This document shows, piece by piece, positions 1-8,380 of a DNA stretch of 64,000 nucleotides. A program made the translations under genes and the position numbers. This DNA comes from Nocardia sp. CDC159 (GTDB lineage Bacteria > Actinomycetota > Actinomycetes > Mycobacteriales > Mycobacteriaceae): assembly GCF_023740735.1 (NCBI RefSeq), contig NZ_JAMRXH010000009.1:221470-285469 (forward strand), read 5' to 3'. The notes under the pieces are model-generated. The model made no database searches, was not told where the DNA came from, and worked only from the letters and a program-made list of their open reading frames with translations. Each line of letters begins with the position of its first letter. The first letter of the stretch is position 1.

Positions 1-492
1 CTGGAAAGCTTCCTGTTCTACTCCGGCTTCTACCTGCCGATGTACTGGTCCTCGCGCGCCAAGCTCACCAACACCGCCGACCTGATCCGCCTGATCATCC
101 GCGACGAGGCGGTGCACGGCTACTACATCGGCTACAAGTACCAGAAGGGCCTCGAGCAGCTGGCTCCCGCCGAGCGCGACGAGCTGAAGAACTACACCTT
201 CGAACTGCTCTACGAGCTCTACGAGAACGAGGTCGAATACACCCAGGACCTCTACGACGAGGTCGGCCTCACCGAGGACGTCAAGAAGTTCCTGCGCTAC
301 AACGCCAACAAGGCCCTGATGAATCTCGGCTACGAGGGCCTGTTCCCCAAGGACGAGACCGACGTCAACCCGGCCATCCTCTCGGCCCTGTCCCCGAACG
401 CCGACGAGAACCACGACTTCTTCTCCGGCTCGGGCTCGAGCTATGTGATCGGCAAGGCGGTCAACACCGAGGACGAGGACTGGGAGTTCTGA
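1..492 (+). CDS. nrdF: Class Ib ribonucleotide reductase beta subunit, C-terminal part (5' cut by window edge)
   Basis: This is the C-terminal 163 residues of the small, radical-bearing subunit of the class Ib ribonucleotide reductase, which with NrdE makes deoxyribonucleotides in the cytoplasm. The frame is open from base 1, so the start lies outside the window. The helical segment with FLRYNANKALMNLGYEGLFP is characteristic of NrdF, and the acidic-aromatic tail ending EDEDWEF is the type that docks in NrdE. An 11-bp hairpin follows the stop. A nrdF gene near a fecB/ctaD/serB block matches the order I recall from mycobacteria (nrdF2). The family call is certain; only the N-terminal part is unseen. 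Confidence 0.95.
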   Translation: MESFLFYSGFYLPMYWSSRAKLTNTADLIRLIIRDEAVHGYYIGYKYQKGLEQLAPAERDELKNYTFELLYELYENEVEYTQDLYDEVGLTEDVKKFLRYNANKALMNLGYEGLFPKDETDVNPAILSALSPNADENHDFFSGSGSSYVIGKAVNTEDEDWEF

Positions 493-540
493 ACCACCGC
501 AACGGCTGACGGATCCGCCGGGGGACTGCGGTCTTGTCGC

Positions 541-575
541 GGACCTCGTGCGGTGCTGGAATGGGCACGAGGTCC
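541..575 (+). terminator. Hairpin after nrdF
   Basis: A perfect 11-bp stem (541-551 with 565-575) closes a 13-base loop just after the nrdF stop and before the next start at 610. There is no T-run, as is common for terminators in high-GC actinomycetes. Confidence 0.6.
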
Positions 576-609
576 GGCCGCTGAGCGGTGCGATACGGGG
601 GAGACGCTG

Positions 610-1827
610 ATGCAGAACCGGCATGTTCTGATTTCCGGTGCCGGTGTGTCCGGTCAAGCTCTCGCGTATTGGCTTGTGCGCCATGGCTTCCGGCCCACGG
701 TGGTGGAACGGACGGTCGGCCCGCGCCGCGGCGGCCAAGGGGTGGACGTGCGGGATCAGGCGATCGACGTGGCCGAGCGGATGGGCATCCTGCAGCGCCT
801 GCGTGCGGTCGCGACCCATGCGGTCGGCCTGCAATTCGTCGATGCGGACGACCGCGCCATCGCTCGCATCGATGTGCAGAACGCGCAGCAGCGAAACGGC
901 GGCGGCAATGTGGAGGTCATGCGCGCGGATCTGGTCCGGATCCTGCACGACATCACCTCCGGCACCGTCGAATACCGCTTCGACGACGCCGTGCGCGCCG
1001 TGGCGCAGGACCCCGACGGCGTCACCGTCGATTTCGTGCGCGGCGCACGACGGCGGTTCGATCTGGTCGTCGGCGCCGACGGGTTGCATTCGGCGATACG
1101 CCGATTGGCCTTCGGCCCGGAGGACGCCTTCGTCCATCACATGGGTTGCTACGTCGCCTTCGGCACCGCCGATGCGGCGCTCGGGCGCGACCGCTGGACG
1201 ACGGCGTTCAACGTTCCGGGTCGCATGGCGGCGATCTATCGACCCGGCGGCGATGCGCAGGCCATGGCCTACTTCCTGTTCCGCAGCCCGCGACTCGACC
1301 TCGATCACCACGATCCCGTGGCCGTCCGTTCCGCGCTGGCCGCCGCGTTCGGCGATGTGCACGCCTGGCGCGTACCGGAATTGCTCGCGGGTGCGCTCGC
1401 CGATCCCGAACTGTACTTCGACTCGCTGAGCCGGGTGCGGATGGACTCGTGGTCGACCGGCCGGGTGGTGCTCGCCGGGGACGCCGCGCACTGCGCCTCG
1501 CCCGCCTCCGGCGCGGGCACCGAGCTCGCGCTGATCGGCGCCTACCGGCTCGCCGGTGAACTGGCGGTTGCCCGCGGCGATCACCGCCTCGCCTTCCCCC
1601 GCTACGAACAGGCCCACCGCCCCCTGGTCCACCGCAAACAACAGGTGGGCCCGAACCTGCTCCGCCTCACGGTCCCGAAAACCCGCCTCGGCATGGCCGT
1701 CCGCAATACGGTCATCCGCCTGCCGCTGCTGGAATCCCTGGCTGGTCTGGAACGCCTCATGGCGCCGAGGACCATCACACCCCTGCCCGGCTATCGGCCG
1801 GACGGCGGGGAAACGCGCGGTGCCTGA
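610..1827 (+). CDS. FAD-dependent aromatic-ring-type monooxygenase
   Basis: A 405-residue single-component flavin monooxygenase of the PheA/UbiH/TetX-like FAD_binding_3 group, expected to hydroxylate an unidentified aromatic or polyketide-like substrate with NAD(P)H and O2. The N-terminal Rossmann motif is VLISGAGVSGQALAYWL (GxGxxG). The second FAD motif GRVVLAGDAAHCASPASGAG lies near residue 285. The ATG at 610 is chosen over an upstream ATG at 553 because 610 follows a GGGGGAGA ribosome-binding site and puts the dinucleotide fold at the N-terminus; the upstream start lies inside the terminator hairpin. The substrate cannot be read from sequence, and no pathway partner is adjacent. Confidence 0.85.
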   Translation: MQNRHVLISGAGVSGQALAYWLVRHGFRPTVVERTVGPRRGGQGVDVRDQAIDVAERMGILQRLRAVATHAVGLQFVDADDRAIARIDVQNAQQRNGGGNVEVMRADLVRILHDITSGTVEYRFDDAVRAVAQDPDGVTVDFVRGARRRFDLVVGADGLHSAIRRLAFGPEDAFVHHMGCYVAFGTADAALGRDRWTTAFNVPGRMAAIYRPGGDAQAMAYFLFRSPRLDLDHHDPVAVRSALAAAFGDVHAWRVPELLAGALADPELYFDSLSRVRMDSWSTGRVVLAGDAAHCASPASGAGTELALIGAYRLAGELAVARGDHRLAFPRYEQAHRPLVHRKQQVGPNLLRLTVPKTRLGMAVRNTVIRLPLLESLAGLERLMAPRTITPLPGYRPDGGETRGA

Positions 1828-1900
1828 GCGGGTTTGCAGCCTCAACCGAAACGCCCCCCTGCCAGGCTTCTTGACGTGTCAGTGCGGCTACTATTCGAAT

Positions 1901-2263
1901 ATGCGTTCGAGTGAGGATGGTGAGGTTCCTCGGACCGAAGGCACCGCGCCGGAGCTGCAGTATCCCAATGAGACCGGGTATTACTACCGGGCGTTGGTGC
2001 ATCCGCCGAAGCCGGTGTGGGTGCGGTTGGACGGCATTCTCATTCGGGATCCGGGGATGCCCCGGCATATCAACGGGGCGGGGTTGGATATGCGGGGGGA
2101 GCGGCCGGGGACCCTGACGCACTGGGTGCCGACGCTGGATGGGGATTGGCTGGGGCGGGTGAACTTCTCGATTCCGTATGCCGATGGGCGGCCGCCGCTG
2201 CAGCTGACCGATCAGCTCGTCCCGGCCTATGCGCTGCGGCCGCGGTCGGGGCGGGGGCGGTGA
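1901..2263 (+). CDS. Hypothetical protein, 120 aa
   Basis: A soluble 120-residue protein that I do not recognise. It starts MRSSEDGEVP and is rich in Pro, Gly, Arg and aromatic residues (NETGYYYRALVHPPKPVWVRLDGI), with no signal peptide or membrane segment. The ATG at 1901 is the first convincing start; the open frame continues upstream only as an antisense-like shadow over the monooxygenase gene. It converges on the crcB operon with a 2-base gap. Codon usage matches the neighbours, which supports a real gene. Confidence 0.6.
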   Translation: MRSSEDGEVPRTEGTAPELQYPNETGYYYRALVHPPKPVWVRLDGILIRDPGMPRHINGAGLDMRGERPGTLTHWVPTLDGDWLGRVNFSIPYADGRPPLQLTDQLVPAYALRPRSGRGR

Positions 2264-2265
2264 GA

Positions 2266-2628
2266 TCAGCCGAGCAGGGCGTGGGTGGCGATGTAGGCCA
2301 GCGCGGTCGCGCCGAGGCCGGCGAGCACGCTGATCGCGACATTGAGTGCGGCGTCGCGGTGGTCGCGCTCCTCGAGCAGGCGGATCGTCTCGTAACCGAA
2401 GGTGCTGTAGGTGGTCAGCGCGCCGCAGAAACCCGTTCCGGCCAGCGCGAAGACGGGGGAGGAGACGGCCGCGCCGGTGAGCGCGCCGAGGATCAGGCAG
2501 CCGGTGACGTTGACCAGCAGGGTGCCCCAGGGGAAGACGCTGTCGTGGCGGGTCTGCACCGCGCGGTCGAGCAGATACCGCAGTGGCGCGCCGAGCGCCG
2601 CGCCGAGGGCGACCAGCAGGACGGTCAT
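2266..2628 (-). CDS. crcB: Fluoride channel CrcB/Fluc, second subunit of a tandem pair
   Basis: A 120-residue, four-helix membrane protein of the CrcB/Fluc family, which exports toxic fluoride as a dual-topology dimer. It carries family signatures GAPLRYLLDR near the N-terminus, the FPWGTLLVNVTGC segment with the pore asparagine, and GFCGALTTYSTFGYE with the conserved Phe/Thr track. Its start overlaps the stop of the upstream crcB by four bases (ATGA), so the two are translationally coupled. Tandem crcB genes usually encode a heteromeric or antiparallel pair. The start at 2628 is fixed by this overlap. Confidence 0.93.
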   Translation of the reverse strand: MTVLLVALGAALGAPLRYLLDRAVQTRHDSVFPWGTLLVNVTGCLILGALTGAAVSSPVFALAGTGFCGALTTYSTFGYETIRLLEERDHRDAALNVAISVLAGLGATALAYIATHALLG

Positions 2629-3095
2629 GCGGCCCTCCGATGCCCGCGGCGGCGGGCCGCGGCGGCCGCGCGGGTGAGCCGTGCGCCCAGCAGCGTGGCG
2701 AGCAGGGCGCAGACCAGTGTTCCGGCCAGATAACCGAAGGCGAGTCCGATGGTGTCGGGACGCAACAGGTTTCGCGTTTCGCCCGCATAGGTGGAGAAGG
2801 TGGTGAACCCGCCGAGCACGCCGACGCCCAGGAACGGCCGCAGCAGCCGGTGGCCCACCCACACCTCGGTGATCAGCACCATCAGTATCCCGATGAGAAG
2901 ACAACCGCTCACATTGGTGGCGAAGGTCGCCCACGGGAAGCCGCCGGGCGCGGTGGGCCACAGCTGCGCCAGCCCGTGCCGAGCCACCGCGCCCACACTG
3001 CCGCCCGCCGCGATCGCGCCGAGCAACGTCGCCCGATCACGCACCGACTCCCGCTGCGCCCGCGCGGGTTCCGGCTCGATCACTTCTCTGGTCAC
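2625..3095 (-). CDS. crcB: Fluoride channel CrcB/Fluc, first subunit of a tandem pair
   Basis: A 156-residue CrcB/Fluc fluoride channel subunit with a longer, charged N-terminus than its partner. Motifs are GGSVGAVARHGLAQL, FPWATFATNVSGC and GVGVLGGFTTFSTYAGE. The GTG at 3095 is preferred to an ATG at 3158 because an AGGAG ribosome-binding site sits 7 bases upstream of it. It is the first gene of a two-gene operon. A candidate fluoride aptamer (3138-3205) and a 16-bp palindrome (3119-3134) lie in the leader, which would make the operon fluoride-inducible. Confidence 0.92.
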   Translation of the reverse strand: MTREVIEPEPARAQRESVRDRATLLGAIAAGGSVGAVARHGLAQLWPTAPGGFPWATFATNVSGCLLIGILMVLITEVWVGHRLLRPFLGVGVLGGFTTFSTYAGETRNLLRPDTIGLAFGYLAGTLVCALLATLLGARLTRAAAAARRRGHRRAA

Positions 3096-3118
3096 CAGTC
3101 GTCTCCTACTCGATGCAC

Positions 3119-3134
3119 GGCAGACGCGTCTGCC
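3119..3134 (-). promoter_or_regulatory. 16-bp perfect palindrome in the crcB leader
   Basis: GGCAGACGCGTCTGCC is a perfect palindrome between the candidate fluoride aptamer and the crcB ribosome-binding site. It could fold as the expression-platform hairpin of the riboswitch. It could also be a protein binding site. Confidence 0.45.
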
Positions 3135-3137
3135 TCG

Positions 3138-3205
3138 GGTAGGGACCGTTGGCGGCAACCCGGGCCACGGTTGTTCCGGAATCCGGAGCGGCGAGCCCCA
3201 CCGCC
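3138..3205 (-). ncRNA. Candidate fluoride (crcB-motif) riboswitch aptamer
   Basis: On the minus strand the leader begins with a GGCG stem, the 8-base loop GUGGGGCU and CGCC. The crcB motif as I recall it is GGCG-AUGGAGUU-CGCC. About 40 bases later comes CCAACGGUCCCUACC, compared with the recalled UAAUGACUCCUACC. The predicted loop pseudoknot is kept by paired changes: GGAG/CUCC in the consensus becomes GGGG/UCCC here. A TACCCT -10-like hexamer at 3219-3224 would start transcription just before the aptamer. Against it, the central stem region is longer than usual and two motif positions differ. No covariance search was possible. Confidence 0.55.
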
Positions 3206-3245
3206 GCGCGTGCTGCCCAGGGTAGCCAGGACGATGCCAGGAGCG

Positions 3246-4316
3246 TCAGTCCGTGACGAATCCGTTGAGCGTATTGCGCAGATCCTCCAGCAGCGCCCGG
3301 GCCGCGGTGACCCCCGACCCGTGCCAGATGACGTCGTCGACGGCGAATTCGCGACGGTCGGCGACGGCACCGAGCTTCTTCCAGTCCTTGGACTTCATGA
3401 TCGTCTGCCCGTTGCTCTTGCCGTCGGGCCCGTCGAACATCAGATAGATGATGTCGCCCTCGACCCGCTCGCGCTCGTCCTCGCTGGCGACGCCGGACAC
3501 CTGGAAGGTGTGTCCGCGCTGCGCGCCCGGCCGCTGCACCCCGGCGTCGGCGAGCACCTGCCCGGCGAAGCTGTTGTCGCCGAGTACCTGAATGTCGTTG
3601 GCGGAGAATCGGATCACCGACGCCTGGGAATAGGAGGCCGCGATCGCGGTGCCGGTATCGCGGGCCGTGATGCGGTAGTCACCGAGGATCTTCTCCGCCG
3701 CCCCGGCCCGGTTCATCCCGTCGGCGAGGGCGCTGAACTGGGCCTGCCAGGGTGCGGAGCCGACCAGTACCGTCGGGGCGATGCCGCGCAGCGCGTCGGC
3801 GCCCGCCGCGGTGGTACCGAGGATCAGATCCGGCTGTAGCGCCGCGATTTTCGCCGGATCGGGGCTGCCGATCCCGCCGACGCTCGGGATCTTGACCACC
3901 CCGGTACCCAGATACGCCGGTTGTGGGACGGGCCCGTCCAGGGTGGCCGCGCCGACCACCCGCTCCCACAGACCCACCGCGCACACCGCGTCCAGGGCCG
4001 TGGTGTCCAGGACGACGATGCGCCTGGGATCGGCCGGGACCTGCGTCCCACCGGCGGTGTGCGGGCCCGCGGACTGATCCGGCGGGGTCGGCAGCGAGCA
4101 GGCCGTGCGGGTATCGCGCTCGATGCCCACCACCGCGGCCCCGGCGATATTGGTCGTCGTACGAACGATATTGACGTCGTCGTCGGATCCGCCCGCGCAA
4201 CCGGTGAGCAGCGTCACCAGCGCCGCGAGCGCGAACCCGCCGACGCGTAGCCGCCGGGTGCGGACCCGGTCGCCAGCTGGGATGTTGCGGGTGGGGTCGG
4301 ACTCGATCACCGGCAT
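3246..4316 (-). CDS. FecB-like substrate-binding lipoprotein (siderophore/iron uptake)
   Basis: A ~356-residue exported lipoprotein of the periplasmic-binding FecB/FhuD type, which captures a ferric siderophore or heme-like ligand for an ABC importer. After a basic stretch, a hydrophobic core ends in the lipobox LLTGC near residue 40. The binding-fold hallmark RRIVVLDTTALDAVCAVGL is followed by PDPAKIAALQPDLILGT. The M. tuberculosis protein next to ctaD is FecB, and the same neighbour is seen here. No permease or ATPase genes lie alongside, so it must use components encoded elsewhere. The start is uncertain (an ATG at 4334 is also possible); neither has a clear ribosome-binding site. Confidence 0.85.
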   Translation of the reverse strand: MPVIESDPTRNIPAGDRVRTRRLRVGGFALAALVTLLTGCAGGSDDDVNIVRTTTNIAGAAVVGIERDTRTACSLPTPPDQSAGPHTAGGTQVPADPRRIVVLDTTALDAVCAVGLWERVVGAATLDGPVPQPAYLGTGVVKIPSVGGIGSPDPAKIAALQPDLILGTTAAGADALRGIAPTVLVGSAPWQAQFSALADGMNRAGAAEKILGDYRITARDTGTAIAASYSQASVIRFSANDIQVLGDNSFAGQVLADAGVQRPGAQRGHTFQVSGVASEDERERVEGDIIYLMFDGPDGKSNGQTIMKSKDWKKLGAVADRREFAVDDVIWHGSGVTAARALLEDLRNTLNGFVTD

Positions 4317-4505
4317 GCGGGGAAGGGTACACATGCCGCCGTCGCGATCGAATTACGACACAGAGTAGGACCGGGCGCGATGCTTGCGGCAGCACCGATT
4401 ACGATCTGTCGTAGCGCAAGCCACCCGTCGTTCGCCGTGCGCCGAACCCGGACACGGGAGCCGTGCGTACGACAACGACCAGAAGGCACACCTTCAGGAG
4501 GATCA

Positions 4506-6242
4506 GTGACTGCTGTAGAGCCCCAGCCAGTCCCCAAGTTGGAAGCGACACGGCCGTACCCGCCACGGCTGGGTCCGAAGGGTTCGTTCATCTACAAGGC
4601 CGTCACCACGACCGACCCGAAGGTCCTCGGCGTCATGTACCTGGTGACGGCGATGTCGTTCTTCCTCATCGGCGGCGTCATGGCGCTGCTGATGCGTGCC
4701 GAGCTTGCCCGCCCGGGCCTGCAGTTCCTCTCGCCCGAGCAGTTCAACCAGCTGTTCACCATGCACGGCACGATCATGCTGCTGTTCTACGCGACCGCGA
4801 TCGTGTTCGGCTTCGCCAACATCGTGCTGCCGCTGCAGATCGGCGCCCCCGACGTCGCCTTCCCGCGCCTGAACGCCTTCAGCTACTGGCTGTACCTGTT
4901 CGGCGCGACCATGGCGACCGCGGGCTTCATCACCCCCGGCGGCGCCGCGGACTTCGGCTGGACCGCCTACACCCCGCTGTCGGACATCGTGCACTCCCCG
5001 GGGGTGGGCGCGGACCTGTGGATCATGGGCCTGGCCGTCTCCGGTCTGGGCACCATCCTCGGCGGCGTCAACATGCTCACCACCGTGGTCTGCCTGCGTT
5101 GCCCGGGTATGACGCTGTTCCGGATGCCGATCTTCACCTGGAACATCGCCGTCACCAGCGTGCTCGTGCTGCTGGCCTTCCCGCTGCTGACCGCCGCGCT
5201 GATGGCGCTGGCCTACGACCGGCACCTGGGCGGGCACATCTACGATCCGGCCACCGGCGGCGCGATCCTGTACCAGCACCTGTTCTGGTACTTCGGCCAC
5301 CCCGAGGTGTACATCATCGCGCTGCCGTTCTTCGGCATCGTGTCCGAGATCTTCCCGGTCTTCAGCCGTAAGCCGATCTTCGGTTACACCACCCTGGTCT
5401 ACGCGACCCTGGGCATCGCGGCGCTGTCGATCGCGGTGTGGGCGCACCACATGTACGCCACCGGCGCGGTGCTGCTGCCCTACTTCTCGTTCATGACCTT
5501 CCTCATCGCGGTCCCGACCGGTGTCAAGTTCTTCAACTGGATCGGCACCATGTGGCGAGGTCAGCTGACGTTCGAATCGCCGATGCTGTTCTCGGTCGGC
5601 TTCATCGTGACCTTCCTCTTCGGTGGTCTGTCGGGCGTCATCCTGGCCAGCCCGCCGCTGGACTTCCACGTGTCCGACACCTACTTCGTGGTCGCGCACT
5701 TCCACTACGTGCTCTTCGGCACCATCGTGTTCGCCACCTACGCGGGCATCTACTTCTGGTTCCCGAAGATGACCGGCCGCATGATGGACGAGCGCCTGGC
5801 GAAGTGGCACTTCTGGGCGACCATGGTCGGCTTCCACACCACCTTCCTGGTGCAGCACTGGCTGGGTGCGGAGGGTATGCCGCGCCGCTACGCCGACTAC
5901 CTGCCGACCGACGGTTTCACCGCGCTGAACACCATCTCCACGATCGGCGCGTTCATCCTGGGCGCCTCGACGCTGCCGTTCATCTGGAACGTCTTCAAGA
6001 GCTACCGCTACGGCGAGGTCGTGACGGTGGACGATCCGTGGGGGTACGGCAACTCGCTGGAGTGGGCCACCACCTGCCCGCCGCCGCGGCACAACTTCTA
6101 CGAGCTGCCGCGCATCCGGTCGGAGCGTCCGGCGTTCGAACTGCACTACCCGCACATGGTGGAGCGGATGCGAGCCGAGGCCCACGTCGGCTGGGGCGGC
6201 AAGTCCCACCACGTCAAGGAGCTCGAGAAGGTGTCGAGCTAG
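4506..6242 (+). CDS. ctaD: Cytochrome c oxidase subunit I
   Basis: The 578-residue catalytic subunit I of the aa3-type cytochrome c oxidase, the proton-pumping terminal oxidase of the bcc-aa3 supercomplex. It has about 12 membrane segments. Heme and CuB ligands are visible in MHGTIMLL near residue 87, FGHPEVYIIALP near 265, and the HHMYATG motif near 316; HFHYVLFG near 400 carries the late helix histidines. The GTG at 4506 follows an AGGAGG site at a spacing of about 6 bases and gives the usual VTAVEP start. The gene stands apart from the other oxidase genes and is followed by a strong terminator, then serB, as in mycobacteria. Confidence 0.97.
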   Translation: MTAVEPQPVPKLEATRPYPPRLGPKGSFIYKAVTTTDPKVLGVMYLVTAMSFFLIGGVMALLMRAELARPGLQFLSPEQFNQLFTMHGTIMLLFYATAIVFGFANIVLPLQIGAPDVAFPRLNAFSYWLYLFGATMATAGFITPGGAADFGWTAYTPLSDIVHSPGVGADLWIMGLAVSGLGTILGGVNMLTTVVCLRCPGMTLFRMPIFTWNIAVTSVLVLLAFPLLTAALMALAYDRHLGGHIYDPATGGAILYQHLFWYFGHPEVYIIALPFFGIVSEIFPVFSRKPIFGYTTLVYATLGIAALSIAVWAHHMYATGAVLLPYFSFMTFLIAVPTGVKFFNWIGTMWRGQLTFESPMLFSVGFIVTFLFGGLSGVILASPPLDFHVSDTYFVVAHFHYVLFGTIVFATYAGIYFWFPKMTGRMMDERLAKWHFWATMVGFHTTFLVQHWLGAEGMPRRYADYLPTDGFTALNTISTIGAFILGASTLPFIWNVFKSYRYGEVVTVDDPWGYGNSLEWATTCPPPRHNFYELPRIRSERPAFELHYPHMVERMRAEAHVGWGGKSHHVKELEKVSS

Positions 6243-6259
6243 CGGTAAACCTCACCCGG

Positions 6260-6291
6260 CGCGGCGGCCGTCTCTCGAGACGGCCGCCGCG
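6260..6291 (+). terminator. Terminator after ctaD
   Basis: A perfect 15-bp inverted repeat (6260-6274 with 6277-6291) lies 18 bases after the ctaD stop and is followed by the moderately T-rich TTCGGTTTCGTC. Confidence 0.8.
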
Positions 6292-6347
6292 TTCGGTTTC
6301 GTCAACCCTTGCGACAATTGGGCCACCGGCCCTTCGAAGATGGAGTT

Positions 6348-7577
6348 GTGGATTTGGGCGCGTCCGAGACGACGGTGCTGATCACGGTCACCGGCCCCGA
6401 CAAGCCGGGCGTGACCTCGGTATTGCTCGCGGCATTGTCGCGCAGCGGCGTGAGCCTGCTCGACGTCGAACAGGTCGTGATCCGCGGTCGGCTGACCCTC
6501 GGTGTGCTGGTGACCTGCCCGGACGACCCCGAGGGCCTGCAGGATCGGCTCGAGGACGCGATGGCCACCGTCGGCATGCAGGTCGATGTCGAGATCGGCG
6601 CGAATTCGGTTGCGGGCGCCCGGCTCTCGACCCACGCCGTGGTGGTGCTGGGCAGTCCGGTCACCGCGAAGGCGTTCAGCACGATCGCGCGCAAGCTGGC
6701 CGAGCAGAACGTCAACATCGACGCCATCCGCGGTATCGCCGACTATCCGGTGACCGGCCTGGAACTCATGGTGACCGCACCCGCCTCCGACCTCGCCGAG
6801 ACGCGCCTGCGCACCACCCTCGCCGAGGTCGCGGCCAAGGCCAATGTCGATATCGCCGTGGAGCGCGCGGGCCTGGCGCGCCGGGCCAAGCGGCTCATCG
6901 TCTTCGACGTCGACTCCACCCTGATCCAGGGCGAGGTCATCGAGATGTTGGCCGCACACGCCGGGGTCGAGGACGAGGTGCGCGCGGTCACCGAGGCCGC
7001 CATGCGCGGTGAGATCGACTTCGCCGAATCGCTGCGCCAGCGGGTGGCGACGCTGGCCGGGCTGGACGAATCGGTGATCGACGAGGTGGCCGAGACCATC
7101 GAACTGACCCCGGGCGCGCGCACGACCATTCGCACGCTGCGCCGCCTGGGCTTCCGCTGCGGCGTGGTCTCGGGCGGGTTCCGCCAGGTGATCGAGCCGC
7201 TGGCGCACGAGCTGGAATTGGACTTCGTGCAGGCCAATACGCTCGAGGTGGTCGGCGGCAAGCTGACCGGAAAGGTGATCGGCGAGATCGTCGACCGCCC
7301 GGGCAAGGCGGTGGCGCTGCGCCGGTTCGCGGCCGAGGCCGGGGTGCCGATGGAGCAGACGGTCGCGGTCGGCGACGGCGCCAACGATATCGACATGCTC
7401 AACGCCGCGGGCCTGGGCATCGCGTTCAATGCCAAGCCCGCCCTGCGCGAGATCGCCGACGCGGCCCTGTCGCATCCCTATTTGGACGCCATCCTGTTCA
7501 TCCTCGGCGTCACCCGCGAGGAGGTCGAGGCCGCCGACGCCCGCGACGGGCTGGTGCGGCGGGTGCCGCTGGGCTGA
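6348..7577 (+). CDS. serB: Phosphoserine phosphatase with N-terminal ACT domains
   Basis: A 409-residue SerB that hydrolyses phosphoserine in the last step of serine synthesis. Two ACT-type regulatory regions occupy about residues 1-175 (TTVLITVTGPDKPGV and STHAVVVLGSPVTAKAF). The HAD phosphatase domain follows, with motif I DVDSTLIQGEVIE, motif II within CGVVSGGFRQV, and motif III GDGANDIDMLNAAGLGIAF. The architecture matches mycobacterial SerB2, which also follows ctaD. The GTG at 6348 is taken as the start because it directly precedes the ACT domain; a TTG at 6309 would add 13 unconvincing residues. Confidence 0.94.
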   Translation: MDLGASETTVLITVTGPDKPGVTSVLLAALSRSGVSLLDVEQVVIRGRLTLGVLVTCPDDPEGLQDRLEDAMATVGMQVDVEIGANSVAGARLSTHAVVVLGSPVTAKAFSTIARKLAEQNVNIDAIRGIADYPVTGLELMVTAPASDLAETRLRTTLAEVAAKANVDIAVERAGLARRAKRLIVFDVDSTLIQGEVIEMLAAHAGVEDEVRAVTEAAMRGEIDFAESLRQRVATLAGLDESVIDEVAETIELTPGARTTIRTLRRLGFRCGVVSGGFRQVIEPLAHELELDFVQANTLEVVGGKLTGKVIGEIVDRPGKAVALRRFAAEAGVPMEQTVAVGDGANDIDMLNAAGLGIAFNAKPALREIADAALSHPYLDAILFILGVTREEVEAADARDGLVRRVPLG

Positions 7578-7656
7578 CACCCGGCGGGTCGTGGGGTTGT
7601 CGTCGCTGGCGTCGGTAGGCTGAGCTGCGTATTCACCCACGACTGGGAGGACAGCG

Positions 7657-8118
7657 ATGCGCGCCCCGCTGCTGGTGATCGCCCTGCTCGGCCTGACGCT
7701 CGCCGCGTGCGGAAACGACGGCGGCTCCGATCATTCGGAGCACGGTTCCACCACCACCGGCGCCGCGACGACCACGGCCGCGCCCGCCCCGCGCAACCTC
7801 GACGCGACCGCCAACGGTCAGCGGGTCGCGATGCGGGTCGGCGAGGAGGTGACGGTGTCGCTGGCCGCCAATCCGACCACCGGCTACCAGTGGCAGCTGC
7901 GCGAGCTCGACCAGGCCCTCGTCAAGCAGAAGGACGATCCGGACTTCCGGCCCGATCCCAATCCGAACAACGCGGTCGGCGTCGGCGGCACCTCGATCTG
8001 GACCTTCACCGCCGTCGCCCCCGGCGCCACCAAGCTGGTGCTGGGGTATCTGCGGCCGTGGGAACAGGGTGTGGAACCGTCGCAGACCTTCACCGTCACC
8101 TTCGACGTCACGCGCTGA
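7657..8118 (+). CDS. Chagasin-like (MEROPS I42) protease-inhibitor lipoprotein
   Basis: A 153-residue lipoprotein: residues 1-16 form a signal peptide with lipobox LAAC, followed by a Thr/Ala-rich linker and a beta-sandwich domain. The domain shows the chagasin signatures NPTTGYQWQL (loop 1, near residue 69), VGVGGTSIWTFTA (the GG loop) and YLRPWE (third loop). Chagasin proteins block papain-family cysteine peptidases. Here the anchored protein would sit on the outer face of the membrane; its target is unknown. An AGGA site is located upstream of the ATG. Confidence 0.8.
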   Translation: MRAPLLVIALLGLTLAACGNDGGSDHSEHGSTTTGAATTTAAPAPRNLDATANGQRVAMRVGEEVTVSLAANPTTGYQWQLRELDQALVKQKDDPDFRPDPNPNNAVGVGGTSIWTFTAVAPGATKLVLGYLRPWEQGVEPSQTFTVTFDVTR

Positions 8119-8380
8119 GCCCGGCGCTGCCCCCAAATGTGGTGGCAGCGAACCTGTCGGGTGCTCCGTGCGGTCGTCCGGGCAGAGTTCGGACGATCGT
8201 GGAGGGCCCCTATCCGTCGCTGAGCTATCCGTTCGTGCCCGACGGGCAGCGCATCACGGCCGCCTGCACGGGTATGGGTCCCGGTGTCGTGGCCACCAAC
8301 GCCTATGTGGAGGTCTGGCGACGCTCGGCGGTTGCTCCGGGGTCGCGGATCGTTCGCCGACGGAACGATAGGCTGAGGCG
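8119..8380. other. Intergenic stretch with a possible decayed coding segment
   Basis: No gene is called in these 262 bases. One forward frame (about 8185-8384) reads PYPSLSYPFVPDGQRITAAC then TGMGPGVVATNAYVEVWRR, which looks like real protein and faintly like the TGMG region of nucleoside phosphorylase/permease-type proteins. It has no start with a ribosome-binding site and ends within the next gene start. It may be a remnant. Confidence 0.25.

Noticed and set aside
4503..6212. 569-aa open frame antisense to ctaD
   Set aside because: It mirrors the ctaD frame in high-GC DNA; composition (Arg/Gly/His/Asp-rich) and lack of a ribosome-binding site mark it as a shadow.
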